Positions 1 to 7,669 of a DNA stretch of 64,000 nucleotides are shown here, piece after piece. The position numbers and the translations under genes were made by a program. Numbering within the stretch: position 1 is the first letter of the stretch; every line of letters begins with the position of its first letter. Where the stretch lies: positions 124,001 through 188,000 of the forward strand of contig DASXDL010000003.1 in the NCBI GenBank assembly GCA_036490715.1, read 5' to 3'. Under the pieces are notes generated by a model. It worked only from the letters and a program-made list of their open reading frames with translations. It ran no database searches and was not told where the DNA came from. The stretch comes from FEN-1191 sp036490715. GTDB lineage: Bacteria > Pseudomonadota > Gammaproteobacteria > Steroidobacterales > Steroidobacteraceae.

Positions 1-556
1 GCGCGGCCGCAGGTATCGACGAGCTTCTCGCCGGCGGCACGTTTGCGGGCGGCGCGCTAGGCAGCGGCACGAAAAACGGCGGCAGCGATTCCTCAAGCGC
101 AGCCAGGTCGTTACGCGCCGCCGGACTGATCGATTGCGCCACCGGTGGCGAAATCACGCGCGACATCGCCGGTTGCACGATGAACGGCGGCAGCACCTCG
201 TCCAGCGGCGCAAGATCGGCGCGAATCGACGTCGCCGGCGCCGAGCTGCTCGCCGGCGGCACGTTCGAAGCCGCCGGCGGCGGAATCGGTATCACAAACG
301 GCGGCAGCGTTTCATCGAGCGCAGCCAGGTCGCTGCGCGCCGGCGGCGCGATCGGCGGCAGGGGTTGCGGCGAAATCACGCGCGACGTCGCTGGTTGCAC
401 GATGAACGGCGGCAGTACTTCATCGAGTGCCGCGATGTCCGAGCCAGATCTGCCGATGATCTGCTGAAGCGCGCCAGCCGGAAATGACGCTGCAGCACCA
501 GGTGTAAAGAATACCGCGGGCTGCTGCGGCGGCTGCACCGGCCGAAATGTGCTCAT
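1..556 (-). CDS. Proline-rich repeat protein, phage late region, C-terminus beyond window edge
   Basis: The frame is open from ATG at 556 to the window edge (185 codons seen). It contains four copies of a motif reading D-[LI]-A-[AP]-L-[DE]-E-x-L-P-P-F at residues 40, 76, 114 and 150. Spacings of 36, 38 and 36 residues, and an alternating C-terminal half (IVQPA.SRVISP), make a 74-residue super-repeat. Proline and alanine dominate between motifs. There is no signal peptide or membrane segment. The start overlaps the upstream stop (ATGA), which supports the frame. The function is unknown; a fibrous or linker-type virion protein is only a guess. Confidence 0.75.
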   Translation of the reverse strand, partial: MSTFRPVQPPQQPAVFFTPGAAASFPAGALQQIIGRSGSDIAALDEVLPPFIVQPATSRVISPQPLPPIAPPARSDLAALDETLPPFVIPIPPPAASNVPPASSSAPATSIRADLAPLDEVLPPFIVQPAMSRVISPPVAQSISPAARNDLAALEESLPPFFVPLPSAPPANVPPARSSSIPAAA

Positions 557-915
557 CGATTTGCCAGCGCGATCTGCTGCTCAGTCGGCCACAGCGGCAT
601 GTAGTTGCGCACGCGCTCGTATTGCACCGGATCGCGCGGGTCGACGCGCTTGAGCCAGTCGATCGGGTAGAACCACGGGCCCGGCGTCTTGAACCACCAT
701 TGCGCGCAGGGCGAGTAAACCTCGACGAAATACTCGGTGACCTCCTGACCGCAATCCGCACACTGGCAATAGCACAGGTGCGGGTCGCCGACGACCTGGA
801 GCAGCAGCCCGGATTCCGCGACGCAGTGCGAGCGCCGGATCTCCGCCAGGTCGTCCTTTCTGGGCAGCTCAATCTCGTGCGGTCGCGGCGTCTTGTAGAC
901 GTTCGACCGAAGCAC
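553..915 (-). CDS. Hypothetical phage protein with CxCxxC cluster
   Basis: The GTG start at 915 lies 2 bases after the upstream stop, giving about 120 residues. A Cys cluster near the middle (CYCQCADCG) suggests a metal-binding knuckle. The C-terminal half is rich in aromatic residues (WWFKTPGPWFYPIDW). It sits between two probable late genes. I recognise no family. The frame could extend upstream to 1047, but that part is shadow of the neighbouring gene and was left out. Confidence 0.65.
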   Translation of the reverse strand: MLRSNVYKTPRPHEIELPRKDDLAEIRRSHCVAESGLLLQVVGDPHLCYCQCADCGQEVTEYFVEVYSPCAQWWFKTPGPWFYPIDWLKRVDPRDPVQYERVRNYMPLWPTEQQIALANR

Positions 916-917
916 GA

Positions 918-1505
918 TCAGCTGCCGCGAAGCTCGCGCCAGGCGATGCGGCCGTACCGGGTCGCAGACTGCGGCGCGGCCAGGAACGTCAGCCCGACGA
1001 TTCCGCCTTGCGGCACCAGCATTCGCTCCTCTTGCGCGGGCAGCCACGTCTGGCCATTCAGGTCATTGAAGCCGTCGCTCAGGAACTGCTCACCGTTGGT
1101 GCCCTCGGCACTGGCCGTGATACCGGTGGCCGATGTTCCGAGCGACGCGTCGGTCGTCGGATTGATCGGATTCTGCTTCACAACCGTGGTACCGGCGACG
1201 CCCGTGGTCACGGTCGCGCCGGCGGTCTTGCGCAGGAGCGACGCTGCGATCGGCGCACTGTTCGCGCTGGACCCCTGGCTGAGCGAGGCTCGCAGGATCT
1301 CGGCGGCGCCGTTGGTGCCGGCCTTGTACTGCACCGCCGTGATCGCGGTCGAAATCGAAACGCCGTTATTGACGACGGCGTAGCACGGCCCGATGAACAT
1401 GGCCAGCGCCAGGCCGGGCTCCGGATGTACGAACAGCAGGGCGGCGAGCAGCACGAGCATGATCAGCCCGAGCACCAGGCGCGCGCGCGACAGGTTACGG
1501 ATCAT
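918..1505 (-). CDS. Phage protein with N-terminal membrane segment
   Basis: A 195-residue protein. Residues about 9-40 form a strongly hydrophobic segment (LVLGLIMLVLLAALLF, then LALAMFIGP). The rest is small and polar (A, T, G, S), with a composition common in phage surface proteins. The first segment could be a signal anchor. It is in the same operon and direction as the adjacent putative virion genes. No family is assigned. Confidence 0.65.
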   Translation of the reverse strand: MIRNLSRARLVLGLIMLVLLAALLFVHPEPGLALAMFIGPCYAVVNNGVSISTAITAVQYKAGTNGAAEILRASLSQGSSANSAPIAASLLRKTAGATVTTGVAGTTVVKQNPINPTTDASLGTSATGITASAEGTNGEQFLSDGFNDLNGQTWLPAQEERMLVPQGGIVGLTFLAAPQSATRYGRIAWRELRGS

Positions 1506-1555
1506 TGCGATTTCCTCGAGGTTTGGAGATTTGCGGAACGGTGCGCGATCGCGCT

Positions 1556-1819
1556 TCAGGTCGCCGGCTCGACCGTGCAGCCCTCGAACGCCTTGGCATC
1601 GGCCAGGTGCGGGTGCGCCATGAGGCCGGTGGCGTCCTCGGCGGTATCGAACTTCGAGGCCTGCGACGGGTGCAGACCATCGAAACGCGGCGATAGGCTG
1701 TGACGCCGATGCACGACGTCTTGATCAGGGCCAGCTGACTCGGTGCTCTTAACGGTGCCGACGATGTCGACCTCAGTGAACAGGCCGCCCTTGGGGTGGC
1801 GAATGACGAATCGGGACAT
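1556..1819 (-). CDS. Small hypothetical phage protein
   Basis: An 87-residue protein starting MSRFVIRHPKGGLF. The ATG at 1819 has a good ribosome site (GAGGAG, about 8 bases upstream) and follows the stop of the next upstream gene by 14 bases, so this start is preferred over in-frame ones further up. It lies between two putative structural genes. The function is unknown. Confidence 0.6.
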   Translation of the reverse strand: MSRFVIRHPKGGLFTEVDIVGTVKSTESAGPDQDVVHRRHSLSPRFDGLHPSQASKFDTAEDATGLMAHPHLADAKAFEGCTVEPAT

Positions 1820-1833
1820 GGTGCTACTGCTCC

Positions 1834-2535
1834 TCAGTTGACCAATAGGGCGTTGACCTGGCTTTTGAGCGAAAGCGATTCGGGGACCGGCGGAAAGCTC
1901 GTTGCCGGCGGCGTCAGCAGAAACTGAATGATGACGAAACTGTGCGCGGCACCGGAGCTGGAGGTGAAGCTGGGCTGAATCGCGGCTCCGGCTCCCGCGT
2001 ACTCCGTCCAGCAATACGGGATGCTGGTGCCTGCGCCGAGCGACCCACTACCGCGATTCGTGCCGCCCGGACTGCTGATCGCTGTCGTGCCGCCGCTCGT
2101 GTCCATGCACAGCGCAACAAGAATTTGCCCTGACGGAACACTCTGACTGGTGCCCAAGATCGCGCCCGCACCGGCGCCCGGCGTGTGCGATAGATTCGCT
2201 ACCGCCGTAACCGTCGTGGCGCCGATGTATTCCAGCACCCATGACCACATGAACTGACCGGTTGCACCGGTGTTGGTAACGGTCTGAGAAGCTCCCGAGC
2301 ATGCCGCGTTGACGTATGCGGTGACGCTGTTGCCGTTGTTGATGTCGTTGATCGAGGTCAGCGACGTGAACGTGCCGGTGCCGCTGAATATCGCATTCAG
2401 GCCGGTGCCCGATCCGTTCAGGCCAACGCATAGGAGCTGATCGCTCGCTGCCGTGGGCGCGAAGGCTGCGGAGCCGCTAGGGCTTAGGGCGTTGCCCCAT
2501 GCTGCTACCGGGACGCTTTGGAATGAGACCGCCAT
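1834..2535 (-). CDS. Probable phage structural protein (Gly/Ser/Thr-rich)
   Basis: A 233-residue protein of alternating small and hydrophobic residues, very rich in G, S, T and A, with few charges. This is the profile of an all-beta virion protein. It begins MAVSFQSVPVAAWGN. It is the first gene after the terminator at 2,652-2,673, so it probably opens a separate late transcript. No catalytic motif is visible. The virion role is inferred from composition and position only. Confidence 0.6.
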   Translation of the reverse strand: MAVSFQSVPVAAWGNALSPSGSAAFAPTAASDQLLCVGLNGSGTGLNAIFSGTGTFTSLTSINDINNGNSVTAYVNAACSGASQTVTNTGATGQFMWSWVLEYIGATTVTAVANLSHTPGAGAGAILGTSQSVPSGQILVALCMDTSGGTTAISSPGGTNRGSGSLGAGTSIPYCWTEYAGAGAAIQPSFTSSSGAAHSFVIIQFLLTPPATSFPPVPESLSLKSQVNALLVN

Positions 2536-2651
2536 CGGTTACGGCACCTGTGCGCCGTGGCGGCGATCGATGTAAGAAGCTGGCCCGACGAGCGCCGGGC
2601 CGAAAGCCGCGGCAGGGGAGAAAGAGCCGCGGCACGCGAAACGGAAACGAA

Positions 2652-2673
2652 AAGGCCCCGCGAACGGGGCCTT
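2652..2673 (-). terminator. Intrinsic terminator downstream of the leftward early operon
   Basis: A perfect 9-bp stem with a 4-base loop. On the minus strand it reads AAGGCCCCG, TTCG, CGGGGCCTT, followed by TTCGTTT. It sits 90 bases beyond the last early gene (ends 2764) and before the late gene that starts at 2535. A second hairpin (GGCCCG/CGGGCC, 2,582-2,601) follows in the same 228-base gap. Confidence 0.8.
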
Positions 2674-2763
2674 CACTGAGCGATGGGGAAAATCGCCCTA
2701 ATTGCAAGTTCCGGGCGTTATACAGCACAAGATCCTGTAGGCGCAACACCGACGGGGCGCAAT

Positions 2764-3222
2764 CTATTGCGTTTCAGGCGTGCACACGGTTTTCGGCGCC
2801 CCGGACGGCGGTTTGATGCCAGCGGCCATCAGGTAGCCGGCGACGAACGAGTAGACATTCTTGAGCCGGTCCCAGTAGCTGCGAACCGAGATCCCGAGCT
2901 CGCGCGCCTTAGCCGGAGCGTCCTCGGTGGCCACGAAATGCGCGAAGATGATCTCGCGCATGTCGTAGGGTAACTGTTCGTAAATCCTCCAAATTTCCAG
3001 CGCTTCTTTCGTGTAGACCTCGCCGTAGTAGAGGCCGCGCGCCTGGGGCGCGCCGGCTGCCAGGGTGATGCCGCCCTCCTTGGCAAAGGCGGCGGCCGAG
3101 ATCGTCGGCCAGCCGTCCTCGTGCGTGCCCCCGCCTCGCAGGTGGCGGATCCCGGTGATGGCTCGACGTTTCTGATTTCCGAAGTCGCGCAGCAGCGGCT
3201 CGATCCATCCTCTCAGGTGCAT
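2764..3222 (-). CDS. Helix-rich phage protein, possible antiterminator Q-like
   Basis: A 152-residue protein, start MHLRGWIEPLLRDF. Residues about 90-140 look like a sigma-region-4 type helix-turn-helix (QLPYDMREIIFAHFV, then ARELGISVRSYWDRL). This layout occurs in phage late activators and antiterminators. Its place just after RusA and just before a terminator and the late genes matches a Q position in lambdoid phages. The identification is tentative. The start overlaps the upstream gene by 10 bases. Confidence 0.55.
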   Translation of the reverse strand: MHLRGWIEPLLRDFGNQKRRAITGIRHLRGGGTHEDGWPTISAAAFAKEGGITLAAGAPQARGLYYGEVYTKEALEIWRIYEQLPYDMREIIFAHFVATEDAPAKARELGISVRSYWDRLKNVYSFVAGYLMAAGIKPPSGAPKTVCTPETQ

Positions 3223-3425
3223 GCTTCGTTCCCCGTCAACCGGTGGACTTGTTCGAGCGCGGCGGTCAGTGATTGGTCCACGACGGCAATTCCGTCCTTG
3301 AAATTCCACCACTTAGAGGCTGGAGACCCCGGGACAATGTATACCTGGTTTCGCGGACAGCCGCGCAGGCGGCGTACCAGGTAGCCGCGCACGCCGCGCG
3401 GATCCGGTCGGTTCAAAGCTGCCAC
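3213..3425 (-). CDS. Small basic hypothetical phage protein
   Basis: About 70 residues, starting GTG at 3425 with GAGG 8 bases upstream and overlapping the end of rusA by 13 bases. It contains many Arg residues and the stretch NQVYIVPGSPASKWWNFKDG. I recognise no family. The small size and coupled overlap favour a real phage gene. Confidence 0.5.
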   Translation of the reverse strand: MAALNRPDPRGVRGYLVRRLRGCPRNQVYIVPGSPASKWWNFKDGIAVVDQSLTAALEQVHRLTGNEACT

Positions 3426-3817
3426 AGCGTGACCTCGAGGCGGCCGCCTGGAATGATCGAGCCGCGCCGGATGTGAATGTCGTCGATGTCGCAGTCGTCG
3501 CGCAGCACGCCGCATTTTTTCAGCGCGTCGAGCGGCGCCTTCAGCAGGTTGTCCAGGTCGCGATCGCGCGCGTCCGGGGGCGATGCGACCAGCGCGATCC
3601 CGATGCGCCCGGTCAGGACGAAACGCGGCATGTGCTGCGCGTTCATCAGCGCGAGCTCGGCCACTCGCTTGACGTACGCCCTGGCGGTCACTGAAAGCCG
3701 GCGGCCGCCGAACGCGCCGGCGAAGAGGTTATTCGTCGTCGGCGGGTAAGGCAGCGTGAAAGTCAGCCGTACGGGCGGGCGCGTGCCGCTGCTGCGCTCG
3801 ACCAGGTGCAATGTCAC
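3413..3817 (-). CDS. rusA: RusA-family Holliday junction resolvase
   Basis: About 134 residues. The family signature is present: PPTTNNLF near the N-terminus and the acidic catalytic region ARDRDLDNLLKAPLDAL followed by GVLRDDCDI. These Asp residues bind the metal that cuts four-way junctions. RusA proteins are usually about 120 residues. The GTG at 3817 overlaps the upstream stop as GTGA, the pattern throughout this operon; an upstream in-frame start at 3850 is possible but less likely. Confidence 0.9.
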   Translation of the reverse strand: MTLHLVERSSGTRPPVRLTFTLPYPPTTNNLFAGAFGGRRLSVTARAYVKRVAELALMNAQHMPRFVLTGRIGIALVASPPDARDRDLDNLLKAPLDALKKCGVLRDDCDIDDIHIRRGSIIPGGRLEVTLWQL

Positions 3818-4563
3818 AGCGCCGTCGCTGTTCCGCGTGATCGCCTCCACCAGTCGGCGAACTGGTCCGCTTGCGCCAGGGTCATCGCGACCGGGTGTGC
3901 AGGATCGTTGGCGACCTTCACGATCCCGTCCTCAAATGTTGCGGCCAGCGCGGGCGATGCGGGAATGTGGAACGGCTCGAATGCGCTGGATACCGTCGCG
4001 GTCATTCGTCGTGGACGCGGCGGATTCGGTGCGGCTGCGGGTCGGGGCGTCTTGGGCTTCCGCGGGTAAACACCTCTTGGCATGGCTGTCTCCTGGCTAG
4101 TGCCGCCGGCGGGTGCCGGCGTTTCATGAATCGTGGCTTTCGTCTCGGAAATCGCAGGCTTTGTTGCGCCGACAGGCGATTCCGTCTCATCGATTGACGG
4201 TTTCGTTGCGTCACGCCGCCCTGGCGTCGCGCGCGCCGTGGCGATCGCCGCGGCGGCCTGCGAGGCACTCGCCGGCGCCGGTGGCTCCGGCCGCGGCCGC
4301 GGCCGCGGGTCGGGCGACAGCACCATGCCGCCCTCGTCATCCGCGCGCAGCGCGACCGGCGAGCCTGTGAGTTCGTAGCGGCCGCGCACGTAGCGGATCC
4401 GGCCTCCGCGCTCGAGCGTGCGCACCGAGTTCAGCAGCAGCGAGCCGGAAAGGCCTGTAGCCGCGGCCAGCTCCGCGTGATCGAGCGGCCGATCGCCGAG
4501 CTCGTCCAGGATCCGCGCGTGGGCTTCTCCGATGCGCGAGATCTCCTCGCCGATCGCACTCAC
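3814..4563 (-). CDS. Winged-helix DNA-binding phage protein
   Basis: A 249-residue protein with GTG start (GTGA overlap at 4560-4563). Residues about 10-70 look like a winged helix-turn-helix (DHAELAAATGLSGSLLLNSVRTLERGGRIRYV). The middle is a long low-complexity linker rich in P, A and T with a near-repeat (GATKPAISETKATIHETPAP). The last 60 residues form a separate short domain. The role is unknown; it probably binds DNA. Confidence 0.6.
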   Translation of the reverse strand: MSAIGEEISRIGEAHARILDELGDRPLDHAELAAATGLSGSLLLNSVRTLERGGRIRYVRGRYELTGSPVALRADDEGGMVLSPDPRPRPRPEPPAPASASQAAAAIATARATPGRRDATKPSIDETESPVGATKPAISETKATIHETPAPAGGTSQETAMPRGVYPRKPKTPRPAAAPNPPRPRRMTATVSSAFEPFHIPASPALAATFEDGIVKVANDPAHPVAMTLAQADQFADWWRRSRGTATAL

Positions 4564-4802
4564 GTGGAGCTCACCAGTTCGAAGCGCCGGGCGGCCTCGA
4601 GGATGTAGAAACGGCCCTGGTGCTCGCCGATGCCGGCGCCGACCAGGGCTGCAGGGCTAGCGCGCGCGAGCAGCTCGAAATCCGCGCGCGCAACGCGCAG
4701 CTGCGTGATGTCAGGGCGGCTCGCGGCGTAGTGCTGCGCCAGTCGCTTGACGCGCGATCGCAGATCCTCGAGGCGCTTGATCTCGATCAGTCCGTTGATC
4801 AA
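4560..4802 (-). CDS. Small hypothetical phage protein
   Basis: 80 residues, start TTG at 4802 overlapping the upstream stop (TTGA). It contains a helical, basic N-terminus (LIEIKRLEDLRSRVKRLAQHY). No family is recognised. The choice of TTG rests only on the overlap pattern. Confidence 0.5.
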   Translation of the reverse strand: MINGLIEIKRLEDLRSRVKRLAQHYAASRPDITQLRVARADFELLARASPAALVGAGIGEHQGRFYILEAARRFELVSST

Positions 4803-5149
4803 TGCAGTCTCCAGGGATTTTCGGCGCTTTCGTAGATCTCTTTCGCGTGCAGGCAGTCCTCGAACCACACTGGCGTGGGCGTGCCGAGCTGCGCGATCGC
4901 GTGCTTCTCCAGGGTGACCGACCAGACGATTCGACCGGCCAGCAGTGGCTCGCCCTCCGGTACGTCGCGCACCTGCAGGTAGACGTTGTCGTGCTCGAAA
5001 CTGGCCAGACCGTGCAGCATCGCGATCCGGCAGCGCGCGCGAGTTTCAAACACCGGCATGGCATCGAGCGCGAACCGGAGCAGCATCCGCCGATCGGTCG
5101 GCAGCTCGTGCGGGTGCTGCGGCCAAGCCAGTCCGAAGAGCTTCGCCAC
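4799..5149 (-). CDS. Hypothetical phage protein
   Basis: 116 residues from a GTG at 5149, starting MAKLFGLAWPQHPHELPTD. It has mixed alpha/beta composition, with no signal or membrane segment. The start lies 1 base after the preceding stop and the end overlaps the next gene. The function is unknown. Confidence 0.6.
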   Translation of the reverse strand: MAKLFGLAWPQHPHELPTDRRMLLRFALDAMPVFETRARCRIAMLHGLASFEHDNVYLQVRDVPEGEPLLAGRIVWSVTLEKHAIAQLGTPTPVWFEDCLHAKEIYESAENPWRLH

Positions 5150-5150
5150 G

Positions 5151-5423
5151 TCAGTTCACCCGGCCGTCGCGCTCGGCGGCGATCTGCTTGGCGACGCGCG
5201 CGGCCGTTTCCAGCAGCGCGGCGGCCGTGTAGCCGCCCAGGTCGGCGATCGCCATGCCGGCCACGCCCGTCACGAAGCCGGCCCAGAACTGCGCGGGCGA
5301 CATGGCGTTGTCCACGCAGATCCGGATCGCCGGCATCATCGCCCTGGCGAAGGCCTCGCCGGCGGCGATGCCCGGACCGCCATGATCATCCGGATCCGGC
5401 TCGCTGCCGTCGGCGGCGCTCAC
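5151..5423 (-). CDS. Small hypothetical phage protein
   Basis: 90 residues, GTG start overlapping the upstream stop (GTGA). An acidic N-terminus is followed by an alanine-rich amphipathic or weakly membrane-seeking helix (FWAGFVTGVAGMAIADLGGYTAAALLE). The function is unknown. Confidence 0.55.
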   Translation of the reverse strand: MSAADGSEPDPDDHGGPGIAAGEAFARAMMPAIRICVDNAMSPAQFWAGFVTGVAGMAIADLGGYTAAALLETAARVAKQIAAERDGRVN

Positions 5424-5842
5424 GACTGCAGCACCGGACGCTCGGCTGAGCGCGCCAGATAGCGCCGGTCGAGCTCCGCCAGCAGCAACGCCGCGGCACG
5501 CACCAGATCGCGATCGGGCGTCTTGCGCTTGAGCTCGCCGGCCCCGCTCGGCCAGAAGTCGCGCGCCATCTCGATCAGACCTTCGGCCGTCGCATCATCC
5601 ACGTCGTGGCCGCCCGACATGGCCGATAGCAGTAGCGCGATCGCCGCGCCGATGAGCTCGTCGCTCGTCCACCTGGCGTCGTGCTTGCCGTCGAATCCCT
5701 CCGCGCAAACCTGGCGCACGCGCTCGAGCAGCACCTGGTCGACGCCCGAGCCGGCCTCGATCGTGTAGACGCGCTGCGCGCCCGGCTCGTCCTGACCGCC
5801 CGGGCCCTCTCCGGGCAGCACGATCCGGCCGCGGCCGCTCAC
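5420..5842 (-). CDS. Hypothetical phage protein
   Basis: 140 residues from GTG at 5842 (GTGA overlap). It is helical and acidic, including LIGAAIALLLSAMSGGHDVDDATAEGLIEMARDFWP. The neighbour at 5,151-5,423 has a similar small helical style. No family is recognised. An in-frame upstream extension to 6082 overlaps two other genes and was not used. Confidence 0.55.
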   Translation of the reverse strand: MSGRGRIVLPGEGPGGQDEPGAQRVYTIEAGSGVDQVLLERVRQVCAEGFDGKHDARWTSDELIGAAIALLLSAMSGGHDVDDATAEGLIEMARDFWPSGAGELKRKTPDRDLVRAAALLLAELDRRYLARSAERPVLQS

Positions 5843-6030
5843 GCGCCCACCTGCTGCTGTCGTCGCCGGCGCTGCAGCTCTAGCAGCGCGCGCAGCGTCG
5901 CGGCCGACTCGGCCGGCAGATCCATGCCGTAGCGTTCGAAATAGCCGGGCTGCACTCGCCGTCGGCAGCGTTCGATCATTTCGGCGAGCTCCTCGTCGGA
6001 GACCGCCTCCAGCTCGTTCACCAGGCTCAT
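5839..6030 (-). CDS. Small hypothetical phage protein
   Basis: 63 residues, ATG at 6030 overlapping the previous stop (ATGA). It is highly charged and helical (ELEAVSDEELAEMIERCRRR), with an Arg/Gln-rich tail. The function is unknown. Confidence 0.55.
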   Translation of the reverse strand: MSLVNELEAVSDEELAEMIERCRRRVQPGYFERYGMDLPAESAATLRALLELQRRRRQQQVGA

Positions 6031-6245
6031 GTCGGCAAGGGCGCCGGGCCCAAGCGCTCAAGCAGCGCGTCGGCCAGCGCAAGCCCCTCGTCCGCGGCGG
6101 CCGCGACGGCGGCGCCCTGCGGATCGGAGCCGAGCGGAGCGACGGCGCTCGCGCGCGCTGCGGCCACGCACAGGCCGGCCAGCACGGCTCGGCTGAGGTA
6201 ACGCACCAGGGCGGCGGTCTGTTCGTCAGTGATGTCTTCGGGCAT
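6027..6245 (-). CDS. Small Ala-rich hypothetical phage protein
   Basis: 72 residues, starting MPEDITDEQTAALVRYL. It is almost entirely Ala/Leu helix. It heads a run of coupled small genes (6245 down to 4560), immediately left of the opposite-strand zinc-ribbon cassette. The function is unknown. Confidence 0.5.
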   Translation of the reverse strand: MPEDITDEQTAALVRYLSRAVLAGLCVAAARASAVAPLGSDPQGAAVAAAADEGLALADALLERLGPAPLPT

Positions 6246-6369
6246 GGGATTGCCTCCTGTCGGTGACGGATTGAGTTGCTACGACGCCACGGCGGGCGGA
6301 AAAAAATCGCGCGGAGTGCGACTTCAAACCGCGGTATCGGAAAGAGAAATTTCTTGCGCGGCGGCGGTG

Positions 6370-6392
6370 CGCGGGAGCCGAATCGGCGGCCT
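6370..6392. repeat. 23-bp direct repeat, left copy (partner 7,322-7,344)
   Basis: It matches 7,322-7,344 at 21 of 23 positions, the core AGCCGAATCGGCG being identical. The two copies flank the two plus-strand zinc-ribbon genes. This left copy overlaps the integrase remnant. Meaning uncertain: a cassette boundary or a chance palindrome-like match (CCGAATCGG). Confidence 0.45.
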
Positions 6393-6471
6393 CCTGGTCA
6401 CTATCCGCGTCGCTCGCCGACTTCGCGCGCAGGTCATGGAAATGAAATCGCGCCGAAAGTCCAGCCTTCAT
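6383..6471 (-). pseudogene. Remnant of a second phage integrase (C-terminal fragment)
   Basis: 89 bases match positions 15,283-15,371 of the intact right-end integrase at 81 of 89 bases. They encode MKAGLSARFHFHDLRAKSAS and the next ten residues, including the HxLR catalytic box. Only one codon differs in amino acid (Gly to Asp); six of the eight base changes are silent. No other part of an integrase is seen nearby. The remaining bases of the 379-base gap 6,246-6,624 hold nothing else I can identify. Confidence 0.85.
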
Positions 6472-6624
6472 CCTCTGATGTGCATGTCCCCTTCCGTGCG
6501 CGCAGTGCCTGACGCGCTCGAGGGCCTCCCGCGCGCGAGTGTGGCATGCTGCAGGTACAAAAATCGCAGGCCGCCTCGTCAGGGCGCGCCGTTGCCCGGC
6601 AAAGATGAAGGGAAGCCAACACTG

Positions 6625-6867
6625 ATGACCATGCTTACTAAGCGCCCAATCGTTTGTCAGTGCGGGAACGCAGGCCACTTGGTGATCAGCGAAAGCGATC
6701 AGCCCGACACCCCCTTCTGGGAAAAGTACAGTCTCGATGGCTTCAGCGGCGAGACCATTACGATCATGAGCTACCGCGACACGCCCCCGGATATCTTGGC
6801 TGCACTGCGGCCCACCTGCCCGCAGTGCGGGGAGACAGGAAAGGTCCAATACGCGACGAAACGTTGA
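6625..6867 (+). CDS. Zinc-ribbon protein, cassette copy 1
   Basis: 80 residues with two metal-binding pairs, CQCG near residue 11 and CPQCG near residue 66, enclosing a conserved core (GFSGETITIMSYRDTPPDILAALRPT). It is a close paralogue of the gene at 7,038-7,280. It lies on the plus strand inside an otherwise leftward operon, so it needs its own promoter. A ribosome site (AAGGGAAG) lies upstream of ATG 6625. It could be a late-acquired lysogenic ('moron') gene. Function unknown. Confidence 0.7.
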   Translation: MTMLTKRPIVCQCGNAGHLVISESDQPDTPFWEKYSLDGFSGETITIMSYRDTPPDILAALRPTCPQCGETGKVQYATKR

Positions 6868-7037
6868 TGGCCGACGGCTGCTAATGCCCGGCCCCCTGTA
6901 GGCCTGCCGGCTCATCGGGGGCCCGTTAGTCCGAAGAGCGCCGGTCTGTGACAAGCCGCACGTCCTGAATTCCTGCGCTGCTTATTCTTTTTTGCTACGC
7001 GCGCATCGGTTTTCCGAGGCCGACGGAGCCAGCAGCC

Positions 7038-7280
7038 ATGACGTCCACCACCCGCAGTCAAATCGTCTGCCAGTGCGGCCACCGGGGCTTTGTCGTCCTG
7101 CGCAAGAACGATCAGCCCTACAGCGCCCTGTGGGAGCACTTCAGTCTGGAGGGCTTCAGCGGCGAGACCATCACGGTTACGAGCTACGGCCAGATGCCCG
7201 ATGACATCTTGGCGGCCCTGCGCCCAACCTGCGCGCAGTGCGGGCAGACGGGCAAGGTGCACTACGCGAGAAAGAATTGA
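7038..7280 (+). CDS. Zinc-ribbon protein, cassette copy 2
   Basis: 80 residues, paralogue of 6,625-6,867 with the same CQCG and CAQCG pairs and an almost identical core (SLEGFSGETITVTSYG.MPDDILAALRPTC). Differences concentrate between residues 15 and 35. The 170-base spacer between the genes shows no third gene. Tandem duplication within a prophage suggests dosage or diversification of a lysogenic function. Function unknown. Confidence 0.7.
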   Translation: MTSTTRSQIVCQCGHRGFVVLRKNDQPYSALWEHFSLEGFSGETITVTSYGQMPDDILAALRPTCAQCGQTGKVHYARKN

Positions 7281-7321
7281 CCGCCGAGCGCATTGAACGC
7301 CCTGCGCGCGCCGAGCTCGCC

Positions 7322-7344
7322 CGCGGCAGCCGAATCGGCGACCT
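7322..7344. repeat. 23-bp direct repeat, right copy
   Basis: Partner of 6,370-6,392 (21 of 23 identical). It lies 41 bases after the second zinc-ribbon gene. The rest of the 209-base gap 7,281-7,489 shows no gene. Confidence 0.45.
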
Positions 7345-7489
7345 GCGCAATTTCGCAAACTCACTGAAGAAAAGCGTCCGGATTGATCGCCAGGCTGAAT
7401 TCGCATGGCGATGCGCCGAGAACCTGGCGCCCCGGCTCGCCGCCCCGCCAATCTGCATCCCCGGGATGCACTTTTTGCGGTACACGAGC

Positions 7490-7669
7490 TCAGGGTCCGC
7501 GCTCCTTCAGGACGCCGGCCTCGAGCAGGCGGTGAACACCGTCCCAGACAAAGCGCTCGGCCACCTTCTGGCGATCCGACCCGTAGCCCTGGATCGCGAC
7601 CAGGCGATCAAGGTAGGAGCGCAGGCGTGGGCTCACGCTGATCTTGAGGCTGCCGACGCGCCGGGCCAT
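7490..7669 (-). CDS. Small phage protein, possible DNA-binding
   Basis: 59 residues from ATG 7669, overlapping the preceding stop (TGATG). It is basic, with a beta-strand-like start then helices (VGSLKISVSPRLRSYLDRLV). This fits a ribbon-helix-helix fold, but the family is not certain. Confidence 0.5.
   Translation of the reverse strand: MARRVGSLKISVSPRLRSYLDRLVAIQGYGSDRQKVAERFVWDGVHRLLEAGVLKERGP

Noticed and set aside
74..439. Regularly spaced repeats that could suggest a CRISPR array
   Set aside because: The repeats are in frame, degenerate at silent sites, and encode a repeated DxAALDExLPPF motif; there are no unique spacers of constant size.
6226..6954. A 242-codon minus-strand gene
   Set aside because: It is a chance fusion of the integrase scar with the reverse strand of the zinc-ribbon gene; no overall family match.
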